From: JAQTNP01 sp964616145
GTDB taxonomy: Bacteria > Patescibacteriota > Minisyncoccia > Minisyncoccales > PEYH01
Direction of reading: 5' to 3'
Length of the DNA stretch: 28,302 bases
NCBI GenBank assembly: GCA_964616145.1
Contig: CAZTRD010000012.1
Span: 1-28,302, forward strand
The position numbers and the translations under genes are program-made. Position 1 is the first letter of the stretch, and each line of letters opens with the position of its first letter. The notes under the pieces are model-generated. The model saw only the letters and a list, made by a program, of their open reading frames with translations. It made no database searches and had not been told where the DNA came from. This document shows, one piece after another, positions 28,288 through 28,302 of the stretch.

Positions 28288-28302
28288 AATTATCTACATT
28301 AA

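Noticed and set aside
1..28302. CRISPR array, tRNA, rRNA or insertion sequence
   Set aside because: No regularly spaced direct repeats, no tRNA T-arm or anticodon-arm patterns, no rRNA-like segments and no transposase were found; the four repeats near the left end are hundreds of bases apart and diverged.

Overview
The window looks like a chromosome segment of a candidate-phyla-radiation bacterium (Patescibacteria, probably Parcubacteria). This is inferred from AT-rich DNA, many small single-domain or membrane-anchored hypothetical genes, a peptidoglycan-binding surface protein with a Gln-rich coil behind its signal peptide, a SipW/TasA surface cluster, and very short intergenic gaps. TGA is used as a stop, so this is not a UGA=Gly lineage. 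No tRNA, rRNA, CRISPR array or transposase was found.

Layout. 1-2280: small orphan genes (a G+C-richer gene, a NYN ribonuclease, three small membrane proteins) separated by four copies of a repeat whose core contains a UNCG-loop hairpin; copies 2 and 3 also share a terminator position and promoter. 2230-3311: a wHTH-HATPase-DUF4325 fusion behind a promoter with two TTGTTRACAA palindromes. 3536-7787: small and Cys-rich membrane proteins, a 52-aa basic protein whose start codon lies in a hairpin loop, an MscL-like channel, and a tight run with an O6-alkylguanine alkyltransferase-like protein, a DUF192 protein and a DedA protein. 7832-8630: an RRM protein on the minus strand whose leader can sequester its ribosome-binding site, divergent from a G+C-rich structured RNA of about 230 nt. 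8630-12373: an FAD-dependent oxidoreductase, an AAA ATPase + RloB pair (AbiL-like, candidate phage defence) and a G+C-richer zinc-ribbon gene. 12430-14410: a possible leaderless mini-transcript, a 37-aa ORF coupled to a membrane HExxH protease, and an HD phosphohydrolase. 14411-15318: about 900 nt without a sizeable gene, holding a strong promoter with a G+C-rich RNA of about 140 nt, a cluster of ATGACCG/CGGTCAT-type motifs, and a promoter/24-codon ORF/terminator unit.

15319-23574 is a cell-surface block. A TasA-like protein, the SipW-type signal peptidase, a 710-aa protein (TasA-like region, lamin-tail domain with a LamG domain inserted in it, acidic tail) and a membrane-anchored TasA-like/FnIII protein follow one another, then a 1059-aa peptidoglycan-binding protein with repeated Ig-like domains. 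SipW probably matures the first TasA-like protein; the others look like partners or adhesins.

23639-28287: a membrane CAP-domain protein, an AbiEi/AbiEii toxin-antitoxin operon with a palindromic operator touching the start codon, an internally deleted CAP paralogue on the far side of it, a DUF4163/DUF3298 protein, an AlkD-like DNA-alkylation repair protein and a possibly shortened hypothetical protein.

A general feature is promoter geometry: many genes have a TATAAT or TAGAAT hexamer only 6-8 nt before the ATG, predicting leaderless mRNA. Two G+C-richer genes instead have strong Shine-Dalgarno sites, and several terminator T-tracts run straight into the next -10 element.
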